Part shown: positions 15,501 to 22,824 of the stretch, piece by piece
How positions within the stretch are numbered: the stretch's first letter is position 1
How the letters are laid out: each line of letters starts with the position of its first letter
NCBI GenBank assembly: GCA_050733935.1
Contig: JBOHUC010000048.1
Coordinates: 1 to 37,677, forward strand
Direction of reading: 5' to 3'
Source of the DNA: JBOHUC01 sp050733935
GTDB taxonomy: Bacteria; Eisenbacteria; RBG-16-71-46; DASYSL01
DNA: 37,677 bases
Translations under genes and position numbers: made by a program
The notes under the pieces: generated by a model
What the model was told of the DNA's origin: nothing
Databases searched by the model: none
Seen by the model: the letters and a program-made list of their open reading frames with translations, nothing else

Positions 15501-16715
15501 CACGTCTTCCGTGCGGCTCTGGATGACGCCGCCCTCCTCCTTCACGATCTCGTCGAAGCGAGTCCAGAGCTTCTCCATGCGCTTGCGGGCGGTTTCCGCA
15601 TCGTTCCCCAGTTCGTAGAGCTGGGACGCGAGCTCGGTCGCGTCGACGTAGAGCGCGGTCATCTGTCGCTGCTGTTCCGACGGCGTCGCCTGCGATGGCG
15701 TTTCCTTCTTGCCTTCCTTCGATTTCGCCTCGAACGCGCGGAGCTGCTCGAGCGAAAGTGTCTGAGTGAGCGCCTGAAGCCGGGTCGGCGACTGCGACTG
15801 CTTCGCCTTGAGCGCGGCGGCGAGCTCCTTGACGAACGTCTCGGCGCTTGCATGTCGATCGCCCTTCTTCTTCGAGAGGGCTTTCCGGATCACCGCATCC
15901 GCCGCCTCGGGCACGCGCTCGTTCCGCTCGTGCAGGCTCGGGACCGGATCGTTGAGCTGCGCCATCAGGACGCCCAGGCTGCTCTCGTGCTGATACGGCA
16001 CGCTCCCCGTGAGCATCTCGAAGACCATGACCCCAAGCGCGTAGAGATCGGCTTCGGGGCCGACGTCGGGCTCGCCCCGCGCCTGCTCGGGCGACATGTA
16101 GGCGGGCGTTCCGATGACGTCCCCCGCCTCGGTCAGCTGGTGATGATCGCTTCCCGCAGCGCGTGCGATGCCGAAGTCCATGACGAACGCGTTGCCCTCG
16201 CGGTCGATCATGATGTTCGACGGCTTGAGATCGCGGTGCACGACGCCCTGCCGGTGCGCGTAGTCGAGCGCGGCGGCGATCTGCTTGAGCGTGTAGATCA
16301 CGTCGGAATGCGGAAGCTCGCCGTGCGCGAGCACCTGCTTGAGCGTGCCGCCCTCGAGGTAGCGCATGACGATGTACGGCGGCTCGTGGTCGCCGTCGAA
16401 GTCGTAGACGGGGAGGAGATGCGGATGCTCGAGCCGCGCGATCAGGCGGGCCTCGCGACGGAAACGCTCGCGCAGGTTCGGCTCGGACAGGAAGTTCGTG
16501 CGAATGACCTTGATCGCGACGTGGCGGTCGGTGCTCGGCTGATAGGCGCGATACACGGTCGCCATGCCGCCCGAACCAATTTCCTCGGTGATCCGATATG
16601 GACCCAGTTTCTTGTCGATCATCGCGTGAATCGAAGCACGGCGGAGCCTCCGCGTCGGAAAAAACTCACTCGTAACCAGGGGGGTTGTGTTTCGCGGATC
16701 GGCCATGCCGGCCAT
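12597..16715 (-). CDS. Giant signalling protein: Ser/Thr kinase - cyclase-homology - AAA/NB-ATPase - TPR
   Basis: The reading frame encodes up to 1372 residues. Residues about 38-305 are a Hanks-type kinase: GSGGMATV loop, lysine in VAIKVI, HRDLKPSN catalytic loop, DFGIA and GTPAYMSPEQARG. Residues about 350-550 are a class III cyclase-homology domain; metal-type aspartates survive (LYVDATE, RTEDVGLALWG), but the usual VN.AaR reads ITLAGR, so catalysis is doubtful. An ATPase follows with Walker A GEAGVGKSR (about 597) and Walker B VIYLEDVHWAD. The C-terminal 400 or so residues are TPR helices. Such proteins are cytoplasmic signal integrators. The start is uncertain: ATGs at 16715, 16706 and 16622 (MIDKKLGPYRI, right at the kinase domain) all lack a good ribosome site. 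It is a single gene with no partner on its strand. Confidence 0.9.
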   Translation of the reverse strand: MAGMADPRNTTPLVTSEFFPTRRLRRASIHAMIDKKLGPYRITEEIGSGGMATVYRAYQPSTDRHVAIKVIRTNFLSEPNLRERFRREARLIARLEHPHLLPVYDFDGDHEPPYIVMRYLEGGTLKQVLAHGELPHSDVIYTLKQIAAALDYAHRQGVVHRDLKPSNIMIDREGNAFVMDFGIARAAGSDHHQLTEAGDVIGTPAYMSPEQARGEPDVGPEADLYALGVMVFEMLTGSVPYQHESSLGVLMAQLNDPVPSLHERNERVPEAADAVIRKALSKKKGDRHASAETFVKELAAALKAKQSQSPTRLQALTQTLSLEQLRAFEAKSKEGKKETPSQATPSEQQRQMTALYVDATELASQLYELGNDAETARKRMEKLWTRFDEIVKEEGGVIQSRTEDVGLALWGRARIREDDPERAIRAALRMRDQTLQEARAVFGVKWEPNEESPLPFLAGITTGPVLLERSSESGVYTASGSTITLAGRIKDAAPPGTVLVAHETISQVLGVFTVREQEPLRIRGRREAIEVFVVVALKPRAFRLKARGIEGIETKMIGREIELRLIQEALTLTVEDGETQVVTVVGEAGVGKSRLLFEFSAWTELMDQTVWLFEARATQPSMMQPYSLTRDLFSFRFQILDSDSLDVVHEKFVKGVAGFMGPESQEKAELIGQLVGFDFSHLSSVSEAIKDTEEFRTRALEYLGAMFAAASKINPVVIYLEDVHWADDRSLDLINNLVRENVKLPMFVLCMARPTLYERRPQWGEGQRFHERIQLEPLSQLSSRRLVRELLKKVEEVPTSLRDLVVERADGNPFYIEELIKAMIDDRVIVKGEDHWSVDSTRLSAMRIPATLTGVLQSRLDSLPIPLQQLLQRASVVGRVFWDDAAIHLSREASVIPDDVQTILEDLRQREMVLRREESGFAGTVEFVFRHAILRDATYETIVPRQRRLFHRQVADWLLAIGGERAGELTLLVAEHYERAGEAELAVDQLLKAGERATVVGAYDEGTSLLTRARDLVEGAEHVGAWLGVNVALAEVYGRIGMYDELREVLDRALPRAREHGDKLVQAKILAHLGRLAMWQDEFDAAKAHLDEALPLARAAGDEHTLLFVLRQFGNVMVDYPEIAIPPLEESLEIAHRLGLTDSEAASCNSLGGTYLTAGDFERAKENYERSHELASKTDNHFLVGMALSNLVAVHLALKDVAKAREVATLAGEKIRAKKELGLEGSHLEQEAWLEVCSGNDAGARPLIARALALALTQHVTPISLLALSALVEARAGRKETALEWLGAARAQPSVNRGSVELYWKLHDRDFTEGLSPEQIEAAVARGATMRIEELIEAVTRAMGLEPAPVGVVGGSSADLPAEATRGDGQSA

Positions 16716-16807
16716 TGCGCGCGGGCAAGCCTACCACGCCCGCCGGGGGCCTGCTAGCCTTGGCGCCGGGAATGGGGGCCCTACCCTTCCCTTCATGGAG
16801 GAACGTC

Positions 16808-17407
16808 ATGCGAACCCCAGTCGTGAGTCTCTGCGCGTTGCTGGCCATCCTGCTCCTGGCCCCGGCGGCGCAATCCCAGCGCAATTTTCGAATCATCCCG
16901 CAAGCCGGAATGACGTTTGCGACGCTCGCAAGCGAGCCCGTCGGGCTCTCCTCGGACGGGAGAGTCGGATACATGATCGGCGGGTCGCTGCGTTTCGGCG
17001 CGCGTCCGTACTTCCAGCCCGGGCTCTTTTACCAGCAGACGAAGATCGACGCCCAGACGACGGACTCGATCACGCTCGAGACGCTCGAGGACGACCTCGG
17101 CATCGGCTCGCTCTGGATCCCGGCGCTCGTCGGCATCAGCGTCATCCACGGCAGCACGATGGACGTGCACGTGGCAGGCGGGCCGTCGGCAACGATCGTG
17201 ACGTCCGTGGCCGACAATGAATTCGGTCTTGAAAAGGATGATCTCGAGAGCACCACGTGGGGCGCGGTGGTCGGCGCCGGCGTGGACCTCGCGCTCTTCA
17301 GCTTCGACGCGAGCTACGAGTTCGGGCTCTCGAATGCGTTCAAGGTCCCGGAGGGAGGAGACACGAAGCAGAACGTCTTCCGCCTCTCCGCCGGCCTTCG
17401 ACTCTGA
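16808..17407 (+). CDS. Outer-membrane beta-barrel protein (porin-like)
   Basis: The 199-residue protein has a signal peptide (SLCALLAILLLAPAAQSQ). Strand-alternating sequence follows: FRIIPQAGMTFATLAS, YMIGGSLRFGARPYFQPGLFY, and WGAVVGAGVDLALFSFDAS. It closes with NVFRLSAGLRL, ending in a hydrophobic residue as expected for barrel assembly. It fits the small outer-membrane-protein beta-barrel group; ligand or pore function is unknown. The start at 16808 is supported by GGAGG six bases upstream; the open frame upstream lacks any site. It diverges from the giant kinase gene with a gap of about 90 bp, and ends 52 bp before the MarR gene, with the MarR promoter in between. Confidence 0.83.
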   Translation: MRTPVVSLCALLAILLLAPAAQSQRNFRIIPQAGMTFATLASEPVGLSSDGRVGYMIGGSLRFGARPYFQPGLFYQQTKIDAQTTDSITLETLEDDLGIGSLWIPALVGISVIHGSTMDVHVAGGPSATIVTSVADNEFGLEKDDLESTTWGAVVGAGVDLALFSFDASYEFGLSNAFKVPEGGDTKQNVFRLSAGLRL

Positions 17408-17423
17408 CCACCAAATATTCCTC

Positions 17424-17452
17424 TTGACGATAGTCCTCACAACAACTATTCT
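17424..17452 (+). promoter_or_regulatory. Promoter and likely MarR operator; leaderless geometry
   Basis: TTGACG (17424-17429), a 17-base spacer and TATTCT (17447-17452) form a good sigma-70-type promoter. Its -10 box ends 7 bases before the ATG at 17460 with no Shine-Dalgarno, so transcription should begin at or next to the start codon. An inverted repeat ATAGT-N10-ACTAT (17430-17449) overlaps spacer and -10, the expected place for MarR autoregulation. Confidence 0.65.
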
Positions 17453-17459
17453 TCCGGCC

Positions 17460-17930
17460 ATGGAACGACGCCTGCGCGAGGAGATCCAGCAATCGAAGCC
17501 GTTCGCGAGCCTCGAGGAAGAGGTCTTCCTCGAGATCCAGCGGACGGCTCAGGTGCAGAGCCGGTGGGTCGTCGAGGCCCTGCAGCCGAGCGGCCTCACC
17601 CCCTCGCAGTTCAACGTGCTCCGGATCCTTCGGGGCGCGCGCCCGGACGCGCTCTCGAGCAGCCGGATCGCCGAGCGCATGGTCACGCACGATCCGGACC
17701 TCACGCGACTCCTGGATCGGCTCGAAGCCCGGGAGCTGATCTCGAAGACGCGCGATGCGCGCGATCGGCGGGTCGTGAACGTGCGGGTCACGGCGGCGGG
17801 GCTCAAAATCGTCGAGAGCGCTTCCAAGGCCGTGGGCGTAAAGCTCCGAACGGAGCTGCGCCCGCTGGGACCGCGCAAGCTCGAGGCGTTGGCAGATTTG
17901 TTGGAGCTGGTCCGCGACAGCACCGCGTGA
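17460..17930 (+). CDS. MarR-family transcriptional regulator
   Basis: The 156-residue protein has the MarR winged-helix plan: an N-terminal dimerisation helix, then GLTPSQFNVLRILRGARPDA, SSSRIAERMVTHDPDLTRLLDRLEARELI (the recognition helix) and the wing TRDARDRRVVNVRVT, followed by a C-terminal helix. DRR in the wing is the family hallmark. The ATG at 17460 was chosen because the downstream sequence matches family length and a promoter ends just before it; no ribosome site is seen. It lies 43 bp upstream of the NmrA-like gene, which it probably controls along with itself. The signal is unknown; MarR regulators next to NAD(P)-binding enzymes often respond to phenolics or reactive electrophiles. 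Confidence 0.92.
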   Translation: MERRLREEIQQSKPFASLEEEVFLEIQRTAQVQSRWVVEALQPSGLTPSQFNVLRILRGARPDALSSSRIAERMVTHDPDLTRLLDRLEARELISKTRDARDRRVVNVRVTAAGLKIVESASKAVGVKLRTELRPLGPRKLEALADLLELVRDSTA

Positions 17931-17973
17931 CAGCGAGTTGCATCATCGTTTGAACGAAGACAGGAGGAGCGAG

Positions 17974-18855
17974 ATGGAGACCGGAAAAGACCTCATTGCA
18001 GTCATGGGAGCGACGGGCAAGCAGGGCGGCGCAGTGGCCCGCGAGCTCCTCGCGAAGGGCCACAAAGTCCGTGCGATCACGCGCAAGCCTGAGAGTGCGG
18101 AAGCCAAGGAGCTCGCAAAGCTCGGGGCCCAGGTCGTGCCGGGCGACCTGGACGACGCGGCCTCGCTCGAGCGCGCGATCGAAGGCGCATGGGGATTGTT
18201 CTCCGTGCAGAACACGTGGGAGGCCGGCGTTGAGGGCGAGGAAGAGCAGGGGCTTCGGCTGAAAGACGTGGCGAAGAAGGGAAAGATCCAGCACCTCGTG
18301 TTCACATCGGTGGCGTCAGCGCAGCACAAGACCGGAATCCCCCACTTCGACAACAAGTGGCGGATCGAGGAGCGCCTTCGCGCTCACAAGTTCCCCTCGT
18401 ACACGATCCTGCGTCCGGTGTTCTTCATGGAGAACTGGTCCTCGCCCTGGTTCCTCTCCGGGATCCAGCAGGGAAAGCTCGAGATCGCGGTCAAGCCGAC
18501 GACCGTGCTGCAGATGATCGCCGTCCGGGACATCGGGAAGTACGGTCTTTGGGCCTTCGAGCAGCACGCGAAGCTGAACGGTCGGGAAATCGACCTCGCG
18601 GGCGACCAGCACACGATGCCCGAGACGGCCGCGATTCTCGGGAAGGCGGCGCGCCACGAGGTCAAGTTCGTACAGGCGCCGATCGAGGAGGTTCGCAAGG
18701 CGAGCTCGGACTTCGCGGCCATGCTCGAGTGGTTCGATCGTGTCGGCTACAGCGTCGATATCGCGAAGACCTCCGCGGAAAGCGGAATCCGCCCGACGTC
18801 GCTCGCGGAATGGGCCGCGACCGTCGAGTGGGCCCCGGCGGCGGCGGCTCGCTGA
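17974..18855 (+). CDS. NmrA-like NAD(P)-binding protein
   Basis: The 293-residue protein is an atypical short-chain dehydrogenase of NmrA type. The nucleotide loop is GATGKQGG (G12, G15, G18) after a hydrophobic strand, with TRKPES at the second strand. GDLDDAASLERAIEGAWGLF follows, then LVFTSVASAQ and the substrate-side segment YTILRPVFFMENW. The Tyr-x-x-x-Lys catalytic pair is not evident, as usual for NmrA sensors and related reductases. The start at 17974 has AGGAGG 7 bases upstream. It is co-oriented with the MarR gene and followed by a terminator, so the two probably form an operon. It may sense NADP redox state or reduce a small molecule; which one cannot be told. Confidence 0.9.
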   Translation: METGKDLIAVMGATGKQGGAVARELLAKGHKVRAITRKPESAEAKELAKLGAQVVPGDLDDAASLERAIEGAWGLFSVQNTWEAGVEGEEEQGLRLKDVAKKGKIQHLVFTSVASAQHKTGIPHFDNKWRIEERLRAHKFPSYTILRPVFFMENWSSPWFLSGIQQGKLEIAVKPTTVLQMIAVRDIGKYGLWAFEQHAKLNGREIDLAGDQHTMPETAAILGKAARHEVKFVQAPIEEVRKASSDFAAMLEWFDRVGYSVDIAKTSAESGIRPTSLAEWAATVEWAPAAAAR

Positions 18856-18886
18856 GAAGAACTGCGATCAGCCGCGACGTAAGTCG

Positions 18887-18927
18887 ACGCCCCCGCCACT
18901 CCTCGAGTCGCGGGGGCGTTTTCCTTT
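18887..18927 (+). terminator. Intrinsic terminator after the MarR-NmrA operon
   Basis: A 10-bp perfect stem (ACGCCCCCGC with GCGGGGGCGT) with a 13-base loop is followed by TTTTCCTTT. It lies 31 bases beyond the NmrA stop, before the convergent OmpA gene. Confidence 0.85.
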
Positions 18928-18952
18928 CAGGCTCGCCGGAGCTCAACTTCAC

Positions 18953-19648
18953 TCAAACTTCGCCCGCTTCGCGCTGGGCCTTCGCCCGCGCCTCCTCGCT
19001 TGCATAGATCGCGATCTCGATCCGCCGGTTCTGCTGCCGCCCGGTTTCCGTCTCGTTGGTGGCGATGGGTTCGGTCTCCCCGAGTCCGCGCGTTCCCATT
19101 CGCGTCACGCCCTGGTTCGCGAGGTAGAGCGCCGCCGACTCGGCGCGACGCATCGAGAGGCCGAGATTGTAGGACTCGCTTCCCACCGCATCCGTGTGGC
19201 CGACGATCAGGAGGTCGGAGTTGTCGTACTCGTTGAGACTGCGCGCGAGCTCCGTGAGATTGCCGCGCGCTTCGCTTCGGAGCACGGCTGAATCGAAGTC
19301 GAACATGAGCCCGGATGCAAACGTGACCTGAATGCCCTCGCCGACGCGCTCGACGATGGCCCCGGGGATGTTCTGCTTCAGCTCTTTCGCCTGCTGGTCC
19401 ATCTGGTGTCCTATGACCGCACCCGCCACACCGCCCACGACAGCACCGATGATCGCGCCCCGGGCGGTGGAACCCGTCTGATTGCCGATAACCCCGCCGA
19501 CCACGCCGCCGGCCGTGGCGCCGATGATGGCCCCCTTCTCCTTCTTGTTGAGCGATGAGCAGCCCGGCGTTCCGGACAGCGTGAGCGCAAGAACCGCGAG
19601 AATCCCGATCGGCCTCTGAATTCGATGCGAGCGAAGTTTCGATTCCAT
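18953..19648 (-). CDS. OmpA-family lipoprotein with glycine zipper
   Basis: The 231-residue protein has a lipoprotein signal ending at C30 (SGTPGCSS). A double glycine-zipper segment follows at about 38-82 (GAIIGATAGGVVGGVIGNQTG, then GAIIGAVVGGVAGAVIGHQM). The C-terminal OmpA domain at about 105-215 includes FDFDSAVL, LLIVGHTDAVGS, YNLGLSMRRAESAALYL and NRRIEIAI. OmpA domains bind peptidoglycan, so the protein probably tethers envelope layers; the zipper may insert in the outer membrane. AGGAGG sits directly before the ATG. This architecture resembles the YiaD group. It is transcribed alone toward the MarR-NmrA terminator. Confidence 0.93.
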   Translation of the reverse strand: MESKLRSHRIQRPIGILAVLALTLSGTPGCSSLNKKEKGAIIGATAGGVVGGVIGNQTGSTARGAIIGAVVGGVAGAVIGHQMDQQAKELKQNIPGAIVERVGEGIQVTFASGLMFDFDSAVLRSEARGNLTELARSLNEYDNSDLLIVGHTDAVGSESYNLGLSMRRAESAALYLANQGVTRMGTRGLGETEPIATNETETGRQQNRRIEIAIYASEEARAKAQREAGEV

Positions 19649-20020
19649 GATTTCCTCCTGACGTTTGCCATTGATCGAGGGCTAGCGCCACGGAGGAGAG
19701 CAATGCGCGTGCCGAAAACACGCTGCTGAATGCGCAAGAGGACACGCGCAACTAAGAGGCCGGCTCGCTTGCGGATTCCGAACAACTTTCAAGCCTTCCC
19801 AGGAATTACAAGATTCGGGTGAGCGTGAGGTGTCCCGAAATCGTCCCGGCCCCTCTCCATCTGCCTGTCCGAACGCCGCTTCCGCCGCCGGCTGTCCGGC
19901 GGCACAGGAGTTGCGTTAGGGAGTCGGTGGCCGAGTTGTGTGCGGCCCGAACGGCTGACTCCAGCCGCCAGGGTCGTGCCGGCTCGTAGCTGAGACATGA
20001 ACCACAAATCGGAGGATGTC
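19649..20020. other. Gene-free divergent intergenic region
   Basis: This 372-bp stretch lies between the divergent OmpA lipoprotein and small membrane protein genes. I find no credible coding frame; short frames here lack ribosome sites and coding character. A strong hairpin at 19884-19903 pairs GCCGCCGG with CCGGCGGC around CTGT, with no T-tract after it. The region should contain both promoters, but no clear -35/-10 pair stands out. Confidence 0.5.
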
Positions 20021-20248
20021 ATGCGTCAGATCAGAAAGTGGGCTCAGCCCATCGCAGCCGGTCTCACATCACTCGCGTGGAGCACCCTGGCGTTTGCGCA
20101 GCAGCAGGCGCCGAGCGTCGACGTCACCACGACCACGACCCGCACCAGTGAGGTCTGGTACACGAACTGGTGGATCTGGGCGGCGGCCGTCGGTGTGTTC
20201 CTCATCGTCGTCATTGCGCTGACCAATCGTGGAAGCCGGAGCGCCTGA
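20021..20248 (+). CDS. Small single-pass membrane protein
   Basis: The 75-residue protein has an N-terminal signal peptide (PIAAGLTSLAWSTLAFAQ), a threonine-rich spacer (VDVTTTTTRTSEVW), and a C-terminal membrane helix (WWIWAAAVGVFLIVVIAL) followed by NRGSRSA. The ATG at 20021 has GGAGG 6 bases upstream, so it is preferred over the in-frame ATG at 19997. With signal cleavage it would be a short periplasm-facing peptide anchored at its C-terminus. I do not recognise a family. It precedes the ferritin-like gene by 40 bp and may share its transcript. Confidence 0.75.
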   Translation: MRQIRKWAQPIAAGLTSLAWSTLAFAQQQAPSVDVTTTTTRTSEVWYTNWWIWAAAVGVFLIVVIALTNRGSRSA

Positions 20249-20288
20249 GTTTCGGGCGCTCCACTTTTCGGAAAGGGAGTTCCGGCTC

Positions 20289-20882
20289 ATGAAGAAAGCA
20301 GCTTTCGAGGAGCTCGTGCTCCAGGCGCTCGAGACCGAGATGGGCGGCGTCCAGGTCTACGAAAACGCCGTTTCCTGTGCCGTGAACGCGGATCTGAAGC
20401 GGGAATGGCAGAAGTACCTCACGCAGACGCGCGAGCACGTGCGCATTGTCGAAGGTCTCTGCGACGAGCTGGGCATCGATCCGGACACGGAGAGCCCCGG
20501 GCGGAGCGTCATCAAGCATCTCGGCGAATCGCTCGTGGAAGCCATGCGGATGGCGAAGGCAACCGGCGGCCCCGAGGCCGCCCAGCTCGTGGCGCTCGAG
20601 TGTGTCGTCATCGCCGAGACCAAGGATCACATGAACTGGGAGCTCTTGACCGAAGCCGGAAACCACATGAAAGGCAAGGGTGCCCAGGAAGTCCTCGCGG
20701 CGTGCAAGCAGGTGGAAGAGGAGGAGGACGAGCACCTCTACCACACCGCGGGATGGACGCGGGAGCTCTGGATTCAGTTCCTCGGGCTTCCTGCGGTCCT
20801 TCCTCCGCCCGAGGAAACGAAGGACGTCAAGTCGGCGATCGGTGCGGAGCGCGCGCGCCAGGCGCGCGAGGAAATGCTCTAG
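20289..20882 (+). CDS. Ferritin-like-fold protein
   Basis: The 197-residue protein is almost all helical. Glutamate- and histidine-bearing segments are spaced as in a four-helix ferritin/rubrerythrin-like bundle: LQALETEMGGVQVYENAV, YLTQTREHVRIVE, VVIAETKDHMNWELL and EEEEDEHLYHTAGWTREL. The recurring REH, KDH and DEH clusters are candidate di-iron ligands. Related proteins handle iron or protect against peroxide; the actual activity here is unproven. The ATG at 20289 was chosen because conserved helix sequence begins there and a GGGAG lies upstream. A hairpin with a 10-bp stem follows the gene. Confidence 0.75.
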   Translation: MKKAAFEELVLQALETEMGGVQVYENAVSCAVNADLKREWQKYLTQTREHVRIVEGLCDELGIDPDTESPGRSVIKHLGESLVEAMRMAKATGGPEAAQLVALECVVIAETKDHMNWELLTEAGNHMKGKGAQEVLAACKQVEEEEDEHLYHTAGWTRELWIQFLGLPAVLPPPEETKDVKSAIGAERARQAREEML

Positions 20883-20906
20883 TCCGATCGGCCGGGGAAC
20901 GCGGCT

Positions 20907-20934
20907 GGCGCCCCGGGTCATTCGCCGGGGCGCC
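20907..20934 (+). terminator. Possible terminator after the ferritin-like gene
   Basis: A perfect 10-bp stem (GGCGCCCCGG and its complement) encloses an 8-base loop 24 bases after the stop. There is no T-tract, so termination may be weak or factor-assisted, and some readthrough into the hydrolase gene is possible. Confidence 0.5.
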
Positions 20935-20973
20935 TGCAGCGAAGGATACGAAGGGATCGAAAGGCGAAGTCGC

Positions 20974-21699
20974 ATGGCAGCCTTCGTTTTGATTCCGGGC
21001 GCGGGCGGCATCGCCTGGTACTGGCATCGCATCGTCCCGCTGCTCGAAGCGGCAAAGCACGAAGCGATCCCCGTTGACCTGCCGGCGGACGACGCGCGGG
21101 CAGGTCTTTCCGTTTACGCGGATCGGGTCGTGGACGCCATTCCTGCCGGGCGGCGCGACGTTGTTCTGGTCGCGCAATCCCTGGGCGGGTTCACGGCACC
21201 GCTCGTGTGCGCGCGGGTCCCCGTGCAGGGGCTCGTCTTCGTGAACGCGATGATTCCATTGCCCGGCGAGACCGTGGGCGCGTGGTGGGAGAACACGGGC
21301 TCGACCGAGGCGCGGACCGACGCGGCGCGCCGAGGCGGCTACAGCGCCGAGTTCGATGACGCGACCTACTTCCTGCACGACGTGCCACCTGAAATCATCG
21401 AAGAGGGCAAGGCGCACGAGCGATCGCAGTCGGAAGCCGTGTTCGAAGAGGTTTGTCGCTTCGAGTCGTGGCCCGACGTGCCGATGCACGTGATTGCCGG
21501 ACGCGACGATCGGTTCTTCCCTGTCGAGTTCCAGCGCCGGGTCGCGCGGGAGCGTCTGCGGTTGCCGGTCGACGAGCTCCCGGGCGGTCATCTCATCGCG
21601 CTGTCGAATCCGCGCGGTCTCGTCGAGCGACTCCTTGCATACGATGAAAACAACGGCAAGCGGACTTCGCGCTCGCGCGCGGACGCCGCGTCACGCTAA
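20974..21699 (+). CDS. Alpha/beta hydrolase
   Basis: The 241-residue protein starts directly with the first fold strand (MAAFVLIPGAGGIAWYWHRI), where GAGG forms the oxyanion loop. The nucleophile elbow is VLVAQSLGGFTA, with Ser in AQSLGG (first glycine replaced by alanine, as in several esterases). The acid is probably in GRDDRFFP and the histidine in GGHLIAL, completing a Ser-Asp-His triad. It resembles the family of small esterases and salicylate-esterase-like hydrolases; the substrate is unknown. The ATG at 20974 has a weak AAGG site upstream; the open frame upstream is a shadow inside the ferritin-like gene. It is likely cytoplasmic, with no signal peptide. Confidence 0.87.
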   Translation: MAAFVLIPGAGGIAWYWHRIVPLLEAAKHEAIPVDLPADDARAGLSVYADRVVDAIPAGRRDVVLVAQSLGGFTAPLVCARVPVQGLVFVNAMIPLPGETVGAWWENTGSTEARTDAARRGGYSAEFDDATYFLHDVPPEIIEEGKAHERSQSEAVFEEVCRFESWPDVPMHVIAGRDDRFFPVEFQRRVARERLRLPVDELPGGHLIALSNPRGLVERLLAYDENNGKRTSRSRADAASR

Positions 21700-21808
21700 T
21701 CCTCCGTCACTATGGGCAACAGATTGCTCCGGGTGTAGTCTCGCTTTGCCCCCGCAATTTGCGGCTCCGAGCCGCTCCTCTGGTCCCGCCGAACTGTTCG
21801 GAGGCCCC

Positions 21809-22219
21809 GTGGCCCTTCTCGAAATGACGCTGAAAGACGGCACGGAAATCTGGGCTTCGGCCATACACATCCAGGACACGTTCACATGCGTACAAGAGGG
21901 AGTTTCCACGGCCCGGTCGAACAGCATCTACCTGGGTCATTTTCGGACGCGCGTGGAAAGGATCTTCAACGGCAGCTTCCCAGTCTACATCGTGCAACCG
22001 AAGCGAACGCCCGACCCGAAGCGAAAAGACATCCGGGGGGAGCCGGCCGAAGACCTGCCCGACCACTGGTGCGCCGCCGAATTCTATGATCGTTTCATGA
22101 GATCCTGTCTGGTTGTGGTGTGGTTTCAGGAGTCGCTCCTTCCGCTTTCGTCGGAAGAGGCTCGTCCGAAAATCGAAGCGATCGAATGGGAGTTGCGCGC
22201 CGAAGAGTTCACTCCGTAG
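21809..22219 (+). CDS. Uncharacterised protein, 136 residues
   Basis: I do not recognise a family. The GTG at 21809 has GGAGG four bases upstream; an ATG at 21824 is the alternative. The sequence begins LLEMTLKDGTEIWASAIHI, continues with a moderately charged middle (KRTPDPKRKDIRGEPAEDLP) and a hydrophobic stretch (CLVVVWFQESLLPLS), and ends in a helix (RPKIEAIEWELRAEEF). There is no signal peptide or clear membrane helix, so it is probably cytoplasmic. The last 11 bases overlap the convergent membrane-protein gene. Codon use is a little less GC-biased than its neighbours, so transfer is possible but not shown. Confidence 0.6.
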   Translation: MALLEMTLKDGTEIWASAIHIQDTFTCVQEGVSTARSNSIYLGHFRTRVERIFNGSFPVYIVQPKRTPDPKRKDIRGEPAEDLPDHWCAAEFYDRFMRSCLVVVWFQESLLPLSSEEARPKIEAIEWELRAEEFTP

Positions 22220-22655
22220 GTGCTCGCTGGCAGAAGTTCCGCAGCAGGCGGTGGTTTCCGTAGGCGATGAGGTGAACGGCGACGGCGACGTGCAGGAGAA
22301 ACGTGACGCCCCACCACATTCCGAGAGTTGATTCGATCCCGACCGCCCACCGGATCTGGTCGGGATGGAAATCGTTGATCGCAATCCGGATCAGGAACGC
22401 GATGAGCGCGTAGAGCGCAATCGCCAGATAAACACTCAACGGGGAGTACCAGTAGAGCGACGTGGCGGAGAGGCGGCGATATATCGGGATCGACGCGAGG
22501 GTCATGAGGACGCCCGTGCACACGCCCGACACGGCGCCGATCACAACGTGCGACCCGAGAATGCCGTAAGAGCGCTCACCCAGCCCCACGGAGATCCCCC
22601 ACCAGGCGAGACCGCATGAGGCTCCGAGAACGCCGAGGACAATGCGCTTCATCAT
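22209..22655 (-). CDS. Small multi-pass membrane protein
   Basis: The 148-residue protein has about four hydrophobic segments: IVLGVLGASCGLAWWGISVG, VVIGAVSGVCTGVLMTLASI, LSVYLAIALYALIAFLI and MWWGVTFLLHVAVAVHLIAY. The start MMK at 22655 or 22652 has a GGGAGG about 11 bases upstream. No family is recognised. The glycine and tryptophan content suggests a compact helical bundle in the cytoplasmic membrane. It ends within the 3' end of the convergent gene on the plus strand and has a 170-bp gap to the divergent sugar dehydrogenase. Confidence 0.7.
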   Translation of the reverse strand: MMKRIVLGVLGASCGLAWWGISVGLGERSYGILGSHVVIGAVSGVCTGVLMTLASIPIYRRLSATSLYWYSPLSVYLAIALYALIAFLIRIAINDFHPDQIRWAVGIESTLGMWWGVTFLLHVAVAVHLIAYGNHRLLRNFCQRAPTE

Positions 22656-22824
22656 CGTGATCGAGTCCTCCCACGGCCTCGCGACAGCGTGACGCTTCCC
22701 CCTCCTGGGTTTTCGGCACTCGGCACGCCGGAATTGATGGATTCGTCCCGACCGCGCCACCGGCTTGCGCGCCTTGCGCGTCGGGCCTTAACGTGGAGAC
22801 TGGACCCACAATCGGAGCCCTCGA

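Noticed and set aside
19884..19903. Strong hairpin as a terminator
   Set aside because: It has no T-tract and lies upstream of both divergent genes, so neither transcript should end there.
22764..22793. TTGCGC-N17-TTAACG as a promoter for the sugar dehydrogenase
   Set aside because: The -10 matches consensus at only two of six positions.
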